Of a stretch of DNA of 64,000 nt, positions 46,134-55,325 are shown piece after piece (position 1 is the first letter of the stretch; the number at the start of each line of letters is the position of its first letter). The notes below the pieces were generated by a model. It was not told the DNA's origin, ran no database searches, and saw nothing but the letters and a program-made list of their open reading frames with translations. This DNA comes from an uncultured Draconibacterium sp. GTDB lineage: Bacteria; Bacteroidota; Bacteroidia; Bacteroidales; Prolixibacteraceae. The translations under genes were made by a program, and so were the position numbers. The stretch spans positions 2,149,001-2,213,000 of the forward strand of contig NZ_OY776414.1 of NCBI RefSeq assembly GCF_963675585.1. Direction: 5' to 3'.

Positions 46134-46502
46134 CTATTTAAGGATTCTTTCACCTGTAGCTTCGAACATTTCCATCAAACTACCCTTGATTTTATTTTCG
46201 TCAACCTTAGTAAAAGAGAAGTTAATATCATATCCCATTGAATTATAATAAACCGTTATAGTCCCCTCTTTTTCATCAACCTGGGTTAACTTTGCAGGAT
46301 CGGTCCCTTCTGTTCTCATTTCGCCTGTAAGTTTACCTTCTTTCCTTTCGAGGTGCATTACCATGGTTGCATCACCGTTCGGTGTTCCTTTCACTTCTAC
46401 TTTCCAGTCTCCAACAAAATAGTCAGCCGGTTCGTTTGCAATTGCGGCATTTGTAATAAAAAGTAAAACCAAACCTACTAAACTCAATCTGAAATTTTTC
46501 AT
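46134..46502 (-). CDS. Small secreted lipocalin-like protein, same domain as in the GH39-like fusion
   Basis: A 122-residue protein with a signal peptide (1-22) and a single beta-rich domain: FVGDWKVEVKGTPNGD, MVMHLERKEGKLTGEM, TVYYNSMGYDINFSF and KGSLMEMFEATGERI. The same sequence of motifs occupies residues 28-120 of the enzyme at 39720-41594, at about one-third identity by eye. I chose the ATG at 46500-46502 (MKNFRLS) because it begins the signal peptide; the frame is open 20 codons further upstream, into the preceding gene. A glycan- or ligand-binding role is plausible; no catalytic residues are apparent. Confidence 0.75.
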   Translation of the reverse strand: MKNFRLSLVGLVLLFITNAAIANEPADYFVGDWKVEVKGTPNGDATMVMHLERKEGKLTGEMRTEGTDPAKLTQVDEKEGTITVYYNSMGYDINFSFTKVDENKIKGSLMEMFEATGERILK

Positions 46503-46524
46503 CTGTCTATTTTTAAAATTCTTC

Positions 46525-47802
46525 CTAGTTTTGACAATACATGCTTGTGACGTCGAATCCATTGCTCAAAATGGCTATCACGCCTGCGCGTGTAATTTCC
46601 GCCATATCCTTCGTCCAAACGAATGTGAACCTCCCATTGATAGGGCTTCCACTAGCATACTCAGAATAGTCGGCAGTGTTCAAAAATCTCACGGAACCGG
46701 CATCAGCAGAACATACGAGAACTACCGTTGCACCAATTGGAATTTTGGCAGCTTCTTCGGCAGTAGCGGTTAGAGCAGTATAACCACCCATATCGCCGAT
46801 TGCAAAATCTAACTCCGATTGCATGTTTATAGAGTAAAAGCCGCTAACATCAAAGCCATCGCGAAGTATTGCTATTATGCCTCCTGTAGTGGCAATGTCG
46901 GCGATTTCTTGTGTCCATTTGAAAGCAAATTTGCCACCTACCGGGCTACCGCCGGCATATTCAGCATAGGTTGCCGTATTTAAGAAGGAGATTGTACCGG
47001 TATTGCTCGGACATACGAGAACTACCGTTGCACCAATTGGAATTTTGGCAGCCTCTTCGGGAGTAGCAGTAAAAGCGTTATAACCACCCATATCGCCAAC
47101 ATTAAACACTAAGTCTGTTTTTTGATAAGCGCAATACATCGACTCAACATCAAATCCATCGCGTAAGATTGCCATCATTCCTGAGCTAGCTGTAATACCT
47201 GCCATTTCCAGTGTCCATACAAATTTAAATTCACCATTTACTGGACTACCTCCAACATATTCGGCATAAGTTGCCGGATTAAGTAAGGAAACCGTACCAT
47301 CATCACTTGGGCATTTTAACAGAACTGTTGCCCCAATCGGTATTTTTGCCACTTCATCAGAGGAGACAGATAAGATGGTATAACCGCTTGAATTATCAAT
47401 GCTGAAATTCAAATCTATTATTTTCGCACCACCACCAACTGGATTTGCTTCCTGTGTAATGGTAAGAACCTCTTCAACTCCATTTTTTGATAAGGTGATT
47501 TGCCCTACTCGTTCATCAGTGATATCGTTTTCCAGAAACTGAACGTACATGGTTTTACAGTTATCTTCATAACGAACAGATAACCAATCTTTAGCTGATT
47601 TTTCAACATTTGCATAAAGTATTACATTGGATGAAAACTCTATAAGGGTATCTCCCTCAGCATATCCCACGTATATATCTGGATTAATTACATCAATTAT
47701 AGGAATGAGAAACTCTTCTTTATCATCTTTGCACGATGAGAACAGCGCCGATATTCCAAGCACCATTATTAATATTCTATATATATATACTTTGTTTTTC
47801 AT
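46525..47802 (-). CDS. Surface glycan-binding lipoprotein: BACON domain plus three 100-residue repeats
   Basis: A 425-residue lipoprotein (Cys24 in LFSSCKDD). Residues about 35-118 form a BACON domain (TLSKNGVEEVLTITQEAN at its end). Then follow three tandem repeats of exactly 100 residues (about 128-227, 228-327, 328-425), each with KIPIGATV-LL/V-C, YAEYxGGSP and AILRDGFDV. The repeat period is 300 nt in the DNA, and stretches are identical between repeats 2 and 3. It lies directly downstream of susD, the position of SusE/SusF or SGBP genes, and is likely exposed on the cell surface to bind glycan. Confidence 0.82.
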   Translation of the reverse strand: MKNKVYIYRILIMVLGISALFSSCKDDKEEFLIPIIDVINPDIYVGYAEGDTLIEFSSNVILYANVEKSAKDWLSVRYEDNCKTMYVQFLENDITDERVGQITLSKNGVEEVLTITQEANPVGGGAKIIDLNFSIDNSSGYTILSVSSDEVAKIPIGATVLLKCPSDDGTVSLLNPATYAEYVGGSPVNGEFKFVWTLEMAGITASSGMMAILRDGFDVESMYCAYQKTDLVFNVGDMGGYNAFTATPEEAAKIPIGATVVLVCPSNTGTISFLNTATYAEYAGGSPVGGKFAFKWTQEIADIATTGGIIAILRDGFDVSGFYSINMQSELDFAIGDMGGYTALTATAEEAAKIPIGATVVLVCSADAGSVRFLNTADYSEYASGSPINGRFTFVWTKDMAEITRAGVIAILSNGFDVTSMYCQN

Positions 47803-47820
47803 TATTATTTACTTTTCAGG

Positions 47821-49485
47821 TTACCAATTAGGATTTTGAACCAGGTTAGGATTCGAGTTTTTATCTGATGCCGGTATCGGAAAAAGTTCGTGTTGACCTG
47901 ATTTAAAACCTTCGCCTGTTGTTTGGGCGTATTCAATTCTCCAGTTTTCCTTGCTTTGTGGTACGCTGTTCTGGCCATTTACATAACCAAAGAACGTTGG
48001 TTTTACCTTACCAACCGAAGCAAGAACCGATGCTGCATCTCCCCATCGGACAAGATCAATAAACCTGGAGTTTTCATAGTAAAGCTCTGCTCGTCTTTCT
48101 GCTTTAATCCCATATTCTTCATTGTCCATATCAAGAGCCAGAGCATCATCCAAACCAGCTCGCTCACGAACCAAGTTCAAAGCACCCAATCCTGAAAGAG
48201 TTCCTTCTGAACCTCCCATCGCAACAGCCTCGGCATAATTTAAGAGCACCTCGGCATATCTCATAAAGCAGAGGTTGTTATGCAAAAATGTTCCGTGCCA
48301 AAAAGCTTCTCCATAAGTGTTTTCCGTTCGAGGTATCGATTTCATACGCCAATACCCCTCGCCGTCATCAACTCTTGTAGCCACACCTTTTTCCCCGGGG
48401 TAAGTAAATATAGATTCATCCAATAAGTCTTCATAACTCGCTATTGTTCCCCTATAGCGAGTTGACTTTGCGCCACCTGCTGTTATATCATGTGAATCCA
48501 TAAAGTTGCCGAATGATTTTGACGCACATGCTGTTAAACCATATCCTGCTCCACTATAAATTTCTGCAGGATAGTGAATGCCTGAACTCCAGTTATAGAC
48601 AACTTCCAATCGACCAGCTTGTGAGGTTGCATAATTGTTGTCGAAATGAGTTTCAATTTCCCACAAATACTCGTCACAAAAATCACTCGTATAACTATTC
48701 AATGCCGTGAAATCGGGAACAAGGTCGTATAGGTTTGTAGAAATAACTTTTGAGTACAGGACTGACGCGGCCTCGTTGTACTTTTTTTGCCATAAATATG
48801 CCTTGCCCAAATAGGCATATACAGCTTCCCTCGTTATACGGCCTCCTATTTCGCTCTGCCCGCCCAAACCTGATTTGGATGGTAATAATTCAGCCGCTGC
48901 AGCTAACTCGGTTTCGATAAAATCCCACGATTCAGAAGCAGGCGTATTGCCTTCACTGCCATTTAAAATATGATCGGCAAGCGGTGGATTTCCCCATAAT
49001 TGAACCAAATACATCATCATGATGGACCGTATGGCACGCGCTTCTGCAATAACACGTTCCTTTGTTTCTGCCGAGGCAACATTATTGGCAGGCAGGTGTT
49101 CAACAATCATGCTGCAGTGGTATATTATGCTGTAATAATAAGACCACAACATGCTATAAGTAAAAGCTGAAGCCGACTCCGAATACGAAAAATAATCGGA
49201 GAAATCTCCAGACATCTGCTCCATACGATGTCTGACACTGTAATAGCCGGTACCATACAACGAATAATAATAAGTGCTAAATACGTCCCAGTTATTACCT
49301 CTCAGTTTGTGGTAAACTGAAGCAATGAATGCTGTTGCTTCTTCATCATCAGCATTTGTATAGGTATCTTCAACCGACAACACTCCATGTTGTGGAATCA
49401 CCAGGTCATCTTCTACGTTACAGGATAGTAATCCGGTCAACGATAATAAAAAAACAATAATATTTTTTTTCATATTAATTTTCAA
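47821..49485 (-). CDS. susD: SusD/RagB-family glycan-binding lipoprotein
   Basis: A 554-residue outer-membrane lipoprotein with a lipobox at GLLSCNV (Cys22). It shows the SusD layout of TPR helices with long loops: TNADDEEATAFIASVY, ERVIAEARAIRSIMMMYLVQLWGNPPLADHI near the first third, LCFMRYAEVLLNYAEAVAMGG and LNLVRERAGL in the last third, and the closing QHELFPIPASDKNSNPNLVQNPNW. It pairs with the SusC-like channel encoded 8 nt upstream and forms its lid. Its sequence is intact although the partner susC is frameshifted. Confidence 0.93.
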   Translation of the reverse strand: MKINMKKNIIVFLLSLTGLLSCNVEDDLVIPQHGVLSVEDTYTNADDEEATAFIASVYHKLRGNNWDVFSTYYYSLYGTGYYSVRHRMEQMSGDFSDYFSYSESASAFTYSMLWSYYYSIIYHCSMIVEHLPANNVASAETKERVIAEARAIRSIMMMYLVQLWGNPPLADHILNGSEGNTPASESWDFIETELAAAAELLPSKSGLGGQSEIGGRITREAVYAYLGKAYLWQKKYNEAASVLYSKVISTNLYDLVPDFTALNSYTSDFCDEYLWEIETHFDNNYATSQAGRLEVVYNWSSGIHYPAEIYSGAGYGLTACASKSFGNFMDSHDITAGGAKSTRYRGTIASYEDLLDESIFTYPGEKGVATRVDDGEGYWRMKSIPRTENTYGEAFWHGTFLHNNLCFMRYAEVLLNYAEAVAMGGSEGTLSGLGALNLVRERAGLDDALALDMDNEEYGIKAERRAELYYENSRFIDLVRWGDAASVLASVGKVKPTFFGYVNGQNSVPQSKENWRIEYAQTTGEGFKSGQHELFPIPASDKNSNPNLVQNPNW

Positions 49486-49492
49486 TTAAATG

Positions 49493-52400
49493 TTAAAAAC
49501 TTAGGTTGATTCCGAACATAACGGTTTTTGTTGCAGGATATCTACCCGGATCGATTGCCATTGCGTTTGGTAATGCTGAACGTACCTCGGGGTCTTGTCC
49601 GGGATACTTTGTAAATACAAAGAAATCATCTAAGGATACAAAAGCCCGCAACGACATCACATTTATCTTTTGCAATAATTTTTGGGGAATATTATAGCCC
49701 AGTTGGATTTGTTTAATTTTAAAATAAGAAGCATCGAAAACCATCGCATCAGAGGCCAGGTATTTCGCATCTGTTTGATACAGGGCCGATGGTCGGGGTG
49801 CATTGGGGTTATCTGAAGTCCAACGCTCGTCATACAGGAATTTGGGGCGGTTAAATTCCGGCTTATTATCCCAGGAAGCGGCATACATTAACTTCCCGCC
49901 TGAAGCTCCTGACCCTAACACCAGCAAATCGAAATTTTTATAGCTTGCCGTAAATGTTACACCATACGTAAAATCGGGAATTGCACTTCCAATGTCGGTT
50001 TTATCATTTTCTGTAATTGTCCCTGAATTGTCTAAGTCGGCATATATTGGCGCTCCGGTATCACTATCGATGCCCGTTACTTTATATCCTCTGAGATACC
50101 AAACTGAATGACCTTCCTCAAAAAAAGTAACATTACCTGTAGTTCCACCTAATTTTGCACCATCAATTCGTACTCCTTCTCCTTTATATTCAGTCACCTT
50201 ATTTGAAAGAAATGCAATGTTTCCTTTCAGGCCGTACCTTAGGTCTTTGCCAATTTTGTCGTTCCATTCAAGGTCAAATTCAAACCCTTTATTGTTTACA
50301 ACACCAACATTTTGAAAAACGTAATTTGTGCCGGTTGTCAGAGGCGCAACCGACTGAATCAATAACCCATCCGTATTTTTGTCGTAATAATCTAACGACA
50401 TGGACAGTTTACTCTTAAAGAGCCTTACATCAAGACCGGCATCAAACTGCACAGATTCTTCCCATCTTAATTCAGGATTGGCAAGAAACTGGCTGGGATA
50501 CACACCTGTATATAACTGGTTGTTGGTATAGTAATAATTCCCCGTGAGAAGACTGGAGGCATACATATAATTTCCTAAATTGCTAATACTGCCATTTTTA
50601 CCATAGGAAGCTCTTAGTTTAACCTGTGAAAGGATATCTGAATTGATGCCTTTCATAAACTGTTCTTCCGATAGTGTCCAGCCCGCTGAAACTGATGGGA
50701 AATACCCCCACGCGTTATCTTTATCAAGCTTAGAATTATCATAAGCGTCGGCTCTAAAATTGACCTGAATGTTGTACCGGTTATCATAACTCCATCCAAT
50801 CCGGCCAAAATAAGCCAACTGTGAATTTCTTATCTCATTTCCCTGGATTAAATCATTGGCTGATGTGGTCGAATAATCTAAATAAAGGTAATTGGGCAGG
50901 GTCCTCTCCACAGCATCGGTCGATCCGAGTACATTCGAATTGGTGTAGTCAATATATGACGTACCTGCCATAATTGAAAAATCGTTTTTCTTCAGGCTGA
51001 AATTATAATTTACAAAGTTCTCCCACTGAAGATATTCTAAAGCTCGTTGCTCCTCTGAAAGCATTAAAGTTTGTGCATAACTCTCCGTGGCAGCCCAGAA
51101 TGCGGGAGTATAGCTATGAATACGGGTATTATTTAACCTATAACCTAACCTTGAAGTTACGATAAGGTTTTTAACCGGCTCTATATTGGCATAAAAAGTT
51201 CCGTTGACCCTGAACCTTTTATCTGTATTCGTATTTTTATAGATTTCGGCAATAGGGTTGCCAAAATTCGGAACCCAGTACGAAGTTCCGAAATAGTTGC
51301 CTGATTCGGGATCCTTCATGGGTTCATAACCATTATTTAGTGCATTCTGAACAAGAGAAGAAGCCCCAACAATACCATCTTCATATGTAACAGGTGTGAG
51401 TGGGTCAAAAACATACATGGTGCTCAATGCTGCTCCATTTGAAATGCTACCCTCTGAAATTGTTCCCAACTTGACTCTTTCGATTGAGTTTGTGGTACCA
51501 ACTTCCAACCAACTCTTTATTTTGTACGAAGCATTAAATTGCGCCGTTATTCGTTGGTAAGAATCTTTGGACGATTTCACTATCCCGTCATAATCCAAAT
51601 AGCTCAATGACAAGTAGAAAGAACCCTTATCGCTTCCCCCCTTCGACTCCAACTGTATGTACCTGGTTAAATCCGGTCTCCAGTACTTCGTCCTGCCAAT
51701 CAGTGTCTGCAAGCTTGTTATTTACGTATGAGGAGGGGTTATTGTAATAATAGTCGTTTATTAACTGTTCTGAATACCCTGCCTCTTTAATAAATTGAAT
51801 GTACTCGTTTGCATTTAATAAATCGGCCTTGTTTGATGCCTGCACGAGGGAGAATTTGTTGTTATAGAAAAACCTCCCATCAGATTTTTTTCCGATCTTG
51901 GTTGAAATTAATACCACTCCATTACCTGCTTCAGCGCCATAAATTGCAGCAGAAGCAGCATCTTTCAACACCTCCATACTCTCAATACTTTCCGGATCGA
52001 GGTAGTCTATATTATCAACTTTAAGTCCGTCAACGATAAATAATGGGTCTGAATTTCCGTTAGAAGAAAAACCACGTACGCGTAGGGTCGAAGGCGCACC
52101 GGGAGCACTTGATGTTGATATTACTTGTACACCGGCGACCTTACCCTGAAGCGCTGAAACAGCATCAGTTGTTGACCGGTTTGCCAAGTCTTCTGACTTT
52201 ACACTGGAAATTGCCGCCGGTAACATTGCTTTTCTTTTGAACACCGTAACCAATAGCGACTACTTCTTCAAGACCAATGTTTTCCTCTATCATTTGGATG
52301 TTAATCTGACTTTGCCCATCCAGTGTAATTTCCTGAGTTTTCATTCCAATAAATGAGAAGGATAAGATTTGAGCATCTTCCGGAATTTCAAGAGTGTAAT

Positions 52401-52932
52401 TCCCATCAAAATCGGTAGTGATCCCAATAGTTGTTCCTTTAACAATTACAGTAACTCCGGGAAGTGGTTCGCCTTTTGAATCGGTTACTTTTCCTGAAAT
52501 AGTTTTCTTTTGTTCTTGTTCTTTTACCTTTTCAGGCGTACTCGTTTTTATAGAAGAAGGCTCAACTTTCTTTTCTAATATAGATATTTGCCTGTCGCTA
52601 ATTTCATAATAATTTCGAGTACCTTTAAGCAACTGATCTAAAATATCTTCTATTGTTTTATCTTCAACCGAAATATTAACTTCCCTTTTTAAGTCAACTG
52701 ATTTTTCGCTATAGAGAAAAATAAATTCGCTATTTTCTTCGACCTTCTGAAATACTTGTTCAACAGTGATATTCTCAAAACTCATCGTGAATTTAGTCTG
52801 CTGCGAGTACGTTGTGGAAGCTATTGAAGCAACCGACAAGAACAACAGAAAGCTAAGTAATTTCATTTTTAATAATAGTTTAGTTCCAATGGGCTTATTA
52901 CAATTAAGTAGCCCGATCCGTTTTTTTTTCAT
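49493..52932 (-). pseudogene. susC: SusC-like TonB-dependent receptor with STN domain, two 1-nt frameshifts
   Basis: One receptor spread over three frames. Frame A (52932 to about 52215) holds a signal peptide, an STN domain (residues about 45-115, TKFTMSFENITVEQVFQ onwards), a CarboxypepD_reg-like domain and the plug start at GYGVQKKSNVTG. Frame B (to 51636) continues with AISSVKSEDLANRST and the plug. Frame C (to 49493) has GSDKGSFYLSLSYLDYDG and the beta-barrel to the C-terminal GINLSF. The junctions are one extra G in a GGCGGC context (52212-52220) and one extra G in a run of six (51636-51641). Restored length is about 1145 residues, normal for SusC. The STN domain implies signalling to FecR. 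Confidence 0.9.
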
Positions 52933-52978
52933 AGATTTGATTCGTTTTTTGTTAATACAAGTTATTAATACAAACTTC

Positions 52979-53011
52979 GAAAACCGGTGAGGCTCAAATT
53001 CCCCGGTTTTC
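52979..53011 (-). promoter_or_regulatory. Leader hairpin between fecR and susC
   Basis: Perfect 9-bp stem GAAAACCGG/CCGGTTTTC with a 15-nt loop, 47 bp before the susC start codon. No U-run follows on the minus strand, so it is more like a 5' leader hairpin or processing/attenuation site than a simple terminator. Confidence 0.45.
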
Positions 53012-53144
53012 TTCTTATTGATTTAGTTATTTCATAAGCAAAATGACGTTTAGTTAATAATTACTTTTTCTTCCTCAATTTTATATTTGATTTTTGCAAC
53101 TTTTGAAAGCGTAGTCATTACTTCTTCAAAAGATTCTTTAAGAT

Positions 53145-54254
53145 CTAGTTTCCCTGAAATAGGCAATGCATTTCGATTTGTTCACTCTGATAAACGAAAG
53201 TCTTATTATAGTATCGCCCAATTTTCACAAGAACTTGTTCTATATTCTCATTTTTAAACTTATACCAACCGTCTATCCAGGCAATATAATTTTCCACATC
53301 CGATTCAGATACAACTGTCATTTCATTATTTGATGCACGGAAAGTGGCTTTCTGATTTGGTACCATATGAACTTTTTCCTTTATCAATTTACTATCACTC
53401 CATACATTCACACTACCTTCCAGCAATACTATTTCGGATAATTTATCGGAACTATAGGAATTCATATTAAACTTAGTACCAAGCACTTCTACATTCAAGT
53501 TTCTTGAGGAAACAATAAATGGCTGCTGCTCATTTTTGGCAACCTCAAAATATCCTTCACCGTCTAAATATACTTTCCTCCTTTTTCCATTGAATTTTTG
53601 AGGAAAAGCAAACCTTGAACCTGCATTTAACCATACTTTGGTACCATCACTTAATTCTAGTGTAATCTTTTTTCCGAATGGAATGACAAGCTCATTAAGG
53701 GGCATTTCCTTATTGATTGAAGATGATGCAATTTGATTATTATGTACATTTTCGTCAACAAGAACACTCTCATTCTCTAGAACAGTAATATTGGATTGCT
53801 TTTTTTGAACTTCAACTCTTTCACCATTGGCAAGACTTAGGATAGTATTTTCATGCTTCGAGGAATTGCTTATTTCAGAGAAGATATATTCATCTCCGTG
53901 ATTATGCAAATTCAAATAAAGTATACTGCTAATTGACAATATAATTAAAACAGAAGCTGCAATTCTTAGAATACGCTTTAATTGAACCGATTTATTCTCT
54001 TTCCGATCGCTTTTGTTAAAGGCTCTTATTTTTAACCAAAGGTCATGTTTTAAATCGTCATGAAGTTGTACTTTCTTTATCCAAAAAAGAGAGATAAATT
54101 TTTTGGCTTTTAAGATATTTTCTTTTGAATCTTTATGGACATCTAAAAATTCACGCCATTCTTTTTCAGTTGAGATATTTTGAATTATTTCAACAAATTC
54201 ATGATCGTGAATTAATTCTTCAAATGTGTAATCTATGTATTTCTTTTTTGTCAT
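53145..54254 (-). pseudogene. FecR-type anti-sigma factor, C-terminus lost by a 1-nt deletion
   Basis: The frame from MTKKKYIDY (ATG 54252-54254; an earlier ATG at 54275 is less likely) encodes a cytoplasmic anti-sigma part, one transmembrane helix (ILRIAASVLIILSISSILYL) and the FecR domain (TLELSDGTKVWLNAGSRFAFP, then FEVAKNEQQPFIVSSRNLNVEVLGTKFN). It ends early at CLFQGN. One additional A in the GGGAAAC context (53148-53151) would continue as KLDLKESFEEVMTTLSKVAK and stop at 53050-53052, a normal FecR C-terminus. The missing part is what contacts the SusC STN domain. Sequencing error or real mutation cannot be told apart here. Confidence 0.85.
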
Positions 54255-54318
54255 TTTTCGCCTTCTTATAAACAAAAAGGGCTTTCATTGAAGTTTGTGA
54301 CAAAAAAGATGAGAAAAA

Positions 54319-54909
54319 TTATATTTTTTGACGCTTGAGCAGAAACAAAAAGATAAATCCTCTAGAAATCAAATACTTCTTTAAATTTTGAATTGAGCGT
54401 GAAACCAATTGTCTGGCAGTATCATAAGAAATTGACATGATTTCACATATTTGTTGATAATCAAATCCACATGTAAACCTGTAATACAGAACCTCACGCT
54501 GTTTGGCATTCAGCTTCTCCATTCCTCTTTTTAATTCTAATTCTTTTTCTGACGCTTCCTCGTCAGATATTAATTTCTCCTCGATTGAAAAAACTATTTG
54601 AGGATCCTCTGAAAAATCTTTTTCAAGTTCTTGTTGTTTTGTCCTTTTCTTGAGCTGTTTAAATAATCTCCTACGAAATGCCTTAAGTAAGTATATCCTG
54701 ATGTTATCGGTTTCTCCAAGAGTTTGTCTTTTACTGATTAAGTAGAAAAATAAGTCCTGAATAACATCAAGAATCAAATGATCATTTGTGGTAAACTTTT
54801 TGCCATAAAAAAACAGAAAATCAACATTTTGGTGATAAATAAATGAAAGAGCATCCTCTCTTTCATCTATAAATTCCTTCCATATTATTTTATCCGTTTT
54901 GTTTTTCAT
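54319..54909 (-). CDS. ECF-type RNA polymerase sigma factor
   Basis: A 196-residue sigma-70-family protein with region 2 (DALSFIYHQNVDFLFFYGKKF, then ILDVIQDLFFYLISKR) and region 4 (LNAKQREVLYYRFTCGFDYQQICEIMSISYDTARQLVSRSIQNLKKYL). It lacks sigma regions 1 and 3, as ECF factors do. It is followed by the FecR gene 64 nt on and then by the STN-bearing SusC, the usual trans-envelope pathway that induces a PUL when the receptor binds its glycan. Two small hairpins lie in its leader: TAGCT/AGCTA at 54910-54925, next to the start codon, and AAAGATGAA/TTCATCTTT at 54925-54953. Confidence 0.9.
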   Translation of the reverse strand: MKNKTDKIIWKEFIDEREDALSFIYHQNVDFLFFYGKKFTTNDHLILDVIQDLFFYLISKRQTLGETDNIRIYLLKAFRRRLFKQLKKRTKQQELEKDFSEDPQIVFSIEEKLISDEEASEKELELKRGMEKLNAKQREVLYYRFTCGFDYQQICEIMSISYDTARQLVSRSIQNLKKYLISRGFIFLFLLKRQKI

Positions 54910-55207
54910 TAGCTTTGATTAGCTAAAGATGAACGTAAGTATATTTCATCTTTATAATTAGTTAGGGTTACAATATTACGATTTTTCTTAAACTTGTAAC
55001 TCTAATTTTTTATTCATCCATGACATATAAAAAATATTATAAATTCTATTTAATCTCAGTTCATTCCGTTTTATTCCTAAAATATTTAATAAGATCAGAT
55101 TGTGTATTAAGCATTAAAACACCTTAATAAATTTGAAAATAAGGTTCATTAATCTAACTTTATAATAAATATTTTGCCTTTAACTTTAAATATTTATTTA
55201 GCAAAGC
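54910..55207. other. AT-rich divergent intergenic region
   Basis: Region between the sigma gene (minus) and fic (plus). Apart from two small inverted repeats next to the sigma start (54910-54953) I see no structure; the promoters of both genes must lie here or in the adjoining repeat block, but I cannot place them. Confidence 0.4.
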
Positions 55208-55325
55208 AATAATTATTTTTCATGCTCTACAATAATTAATAATCGTTTTTCTCGCAAAATAATTATTTTTCATGTTATCTTTAAAACCATATTTCATACT
55301 TTCAAAACATGAATAATCATTTTTC
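55208..55325. promoter_or_regulatory. Four direct repeats AATAATYRTTTTTC upstream of and into fic
   Basis: Copies begin at 55208, 55238, 55258 and 55312; the first and third share 17 identical bases (AATAATTATTTTTCATG) 50 bp apart. The last copy overlaps codons 2-6 of fic, and a weaker relative (GTAACCATTTTTCA) follows. Such spaced repeats at the gene start look like operators of an autoregulated gene. Confidence 0.5.

Noticed and set aside
51627-52253. Separate small TonB-plug gene
   Set aside because: Its start lies inside the upstream frame, and its sequence continues both neighbours exactly, so it is the middle of a frameshifted susC.
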